The notes under the pieces: model-generated
The model's database searches: none
What the model was told of the DNA's origin: nothing
Seen by the model: only the letters and a program-made list of their open reading frames with translations
Assembly: GCA_036971475.1 (NCBI GenBank)
Contig: JBAIZL010000006.1
Location: 65,222,898 to 65,286,897 of the forward strand
DNA from: Prosapia bicincta
Lineage: Eukaryota > Arthropoda > Insecta > Hemiptera > Cercopidae
Length of the DNA: 64,000 nt
Direction: 5' to 3'
Shown here: one piece after another, positions 62,341 to 64,000 of the stretch
How the letters are laid out: each line of letters opens with the position of its first letter
Position numbering within the stretch: position 1 is the first letter of the stretch
Translations under genes and position numbers: made by a program

Positions 62341-64000
62341 ATATCATTAAAGTGGGGAGTGATCATCTACTTAATTAGGAGATAGATTTGTAATCTATTT
62401 AATAGATATGTTCCCTATCAGGAAATACGGATACCTCTATAAGTTAATTACTAGTGGAAAGAAATAGTTGGCGATGGAAGAACAGATGGAATATAAATAC
62501 GATAGAAATGGGGAGATGTATTTTCTCATGTCTAGAGGATATGAATCTAGAGGATAGAGAATCTTAACTACAGAAAGTGGGGATAATTGCCTGATACATA
62601 GAACCATCCTGTATATAAGGATTACATATGTTACTATGACCATTGAGTGAAGATTGGGCATGCAATTTAAAAAGAGTTAAGCGAGAGGCATCAGCCTTGG
62701 ATAGTATTATGATTGGGGATGACGATATCACCTGTGGGCAGTGTAAATGTATCGAAGATCACGTGCTAACAAGTGAATAAACAAAGGCGTGTCTTTTCAC
62801 TGCTCTATATTCTCTTAATCTGTGAATTTTTATAATAAAACAGCTTACACTTTGAATTTCTCTTTTAATTTTTATATTCGATTATTTTTAAAATGCTGTA
62901 AATAATTTTATTTTAATGTTATGGTGAGTGTTATGTCTTAAGGTCTTGTAAGAATCGTGCAGTTGGCAGTTTTTATAATATTAGGTTTTATCATGATCAA
63001 AGCGAGGTCGGGGAGACAATCCCCATAACAGCACACGTGTTCAGAATTAATTATTTCGGTTCTCATTGTTAAATATTGTAAATATTCGAACATTGTGGTT
63101 TTGTAAATGTTTTAGAGACAGGAGATGCAATGTTTGGCCACCAATCTTCTCCAGCACACAGATCCCCAAGCAATATATAGTTTAATCGTGTAAGCAATCG
63201 CCGAAGTGTATCGGAACACAATATAACAAAACTTACGGTAAAGTCCAGACAATCCGCCGCTAAGACTGCATCTTTCCTTCACCTTCGGAGGAAACAAGTT
63301 TTAATTGAAAAACTTCTATAACAAGTTTTCCCTCTGCAACTTCTACATACACCTTTTACCCGTTCGATCACGATATATTCACAAAGGCTTATGAGTTTTA
63401 AATATCGAGATAAACACTTCGAAGGAGAACAAAAACTAGGTTGATACGTGAGTCAAGAAACATTGATTTATTTAAAATATTGTCTTTTGGATGAACTTCG
63501 AGAGGTAGTTGATGTTAATTGATTAGAAGTTTTTTAATTGTTTTGACACATTTCAATTAATTGTTTTATAGTTTTAATAATCATGTGTGCTTTTATTATT
63601 TAATTTATTTATCTGTGTTATTTTGTTAATTTATTAGTATTATTAACTTAATTGTACATCGTAATATTTTTGATTTCATATTAATTTTACATTGTAGTTC
63701 TGTCTATTGTTGTCGTAGGCTTGAATGAAAACCACAATTTAGTCATCGAAATGTAGCCGAATATTTTTAATAAATAAATTTTTCTTGACTCTCTTATCAA
63801 CCGAGTTCAACAAAACATTTTGTGAGTTTACCCTACACCTCAGTACTTTGAAGGAGAGTTTGACTAATCTCTGTAGTAAAAGTATACTAATCTTTTGTTA
63901 AATGTATTTTTTTGAGTAGATCTCTTTTGGTAGTATTTTAAACGAGAAGTTTTATTTTCTATATATACTAAATCTAATAACGCAAATTGTAGACAAATTT
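62341..64000. other. Unassigned DNA
   Basis: No gene recognised. The 74-codon (62437-62661) and 61-codon (63112-63297) minus frames have no known motif. Near 63735-63765 the string gtcatcgaaatgtag looks like the 3' half of a PLE hammerhead, but no intact 5' core precedes it. Confidence 0.45.

Noticed and set aside
63715..63770. Hammerhead motif around catcgaaatgtag
   Set aside because: No intact CUGANGA and no convincing stem II.

Overview
The window is eukaryotic and almost certainly animal. It is AT-rich, no long open reading frame survives, and it is dominated by satellite arrays, simple repeats and decayed transposable elements. The recognisable fossils are two Penelope-like elements (PLEs), a Jockey-type LINE tail, an inverted Tc1/mariner-type remnant, MITE-like inverted repeats and a possible tRNA-derived SINE head. 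This mix fits an invertebrate, most likely an arthropod; the species cannot be named from the sequence. I recognise no intact host protein-coding gene. The short open frames are satellite translations, simple repeats or chance.

Layout. 1-2171 is unassigned AT-rich DNA. 2172-14690 is one PLE-derived domain: a minus-strand PLE 3' end (TA tract, hammerhead-like remnant, C-terminal GIY-YIG segment), a satellite of about 92 copies of a 115-bp monomer, and a plus-strand degenerate PLE running from RT to GIY-YIG. 15772-17047 holds an inverted-repeat element and two hammerhead-ribozyme (HHR) elements. 18308-21657 has a minus-strand HHR followed by an 80-bp satellite. 23206-23499 is a divergent HHR inverted repeat. 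27054-27253 is a MITE. 27300-32200 and 48590-51890 are diverged inverted copies of one segment. Between those arms lie a 150-bp satellite of about 53 copies (32361-40410), further HHR inverted repeats, the Tc1/mariner remnant and the LINE tail. 52137-52370 is another HHR inverted repeat. 57150-58290 is an old degenerate tandem repeat, 59035-59097 has tRNA-like A and B boxes, and 59190-62340 is a satellite of about 167 bp. The rest is unassigned.

What ties it together. The HHR motifs are the minimal kind known from PLEs: CUGANGA, a stem II hairpin, GAAA, a short palindromic stem III, then UH. Several occur as back-to-back pairs (minus-strand copy left, plus-strand copy right), with TA microsatellites on the outside. 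At 2172-2806 the same order (GIY-YIG coding, HHR-like motif, TA tract) is seen in one minus-strand PLE, so the pairs look like severely 5'-truncated PLE 3' ends joined head to head. The 115-bp satellite fits the same geometry: each monomer carries a minus-strand GIY-YIG fragment joined to a plus-strand RT fragment, and each array edge runs into the matching PLE. The inference is that a head-to-head PLE junction was amplified into a satellite. The inverted duplication supplies a control: one arm carries a (TA)n-flanked PLE inverted repeat where the other arm has only a short TA-rich empty site.
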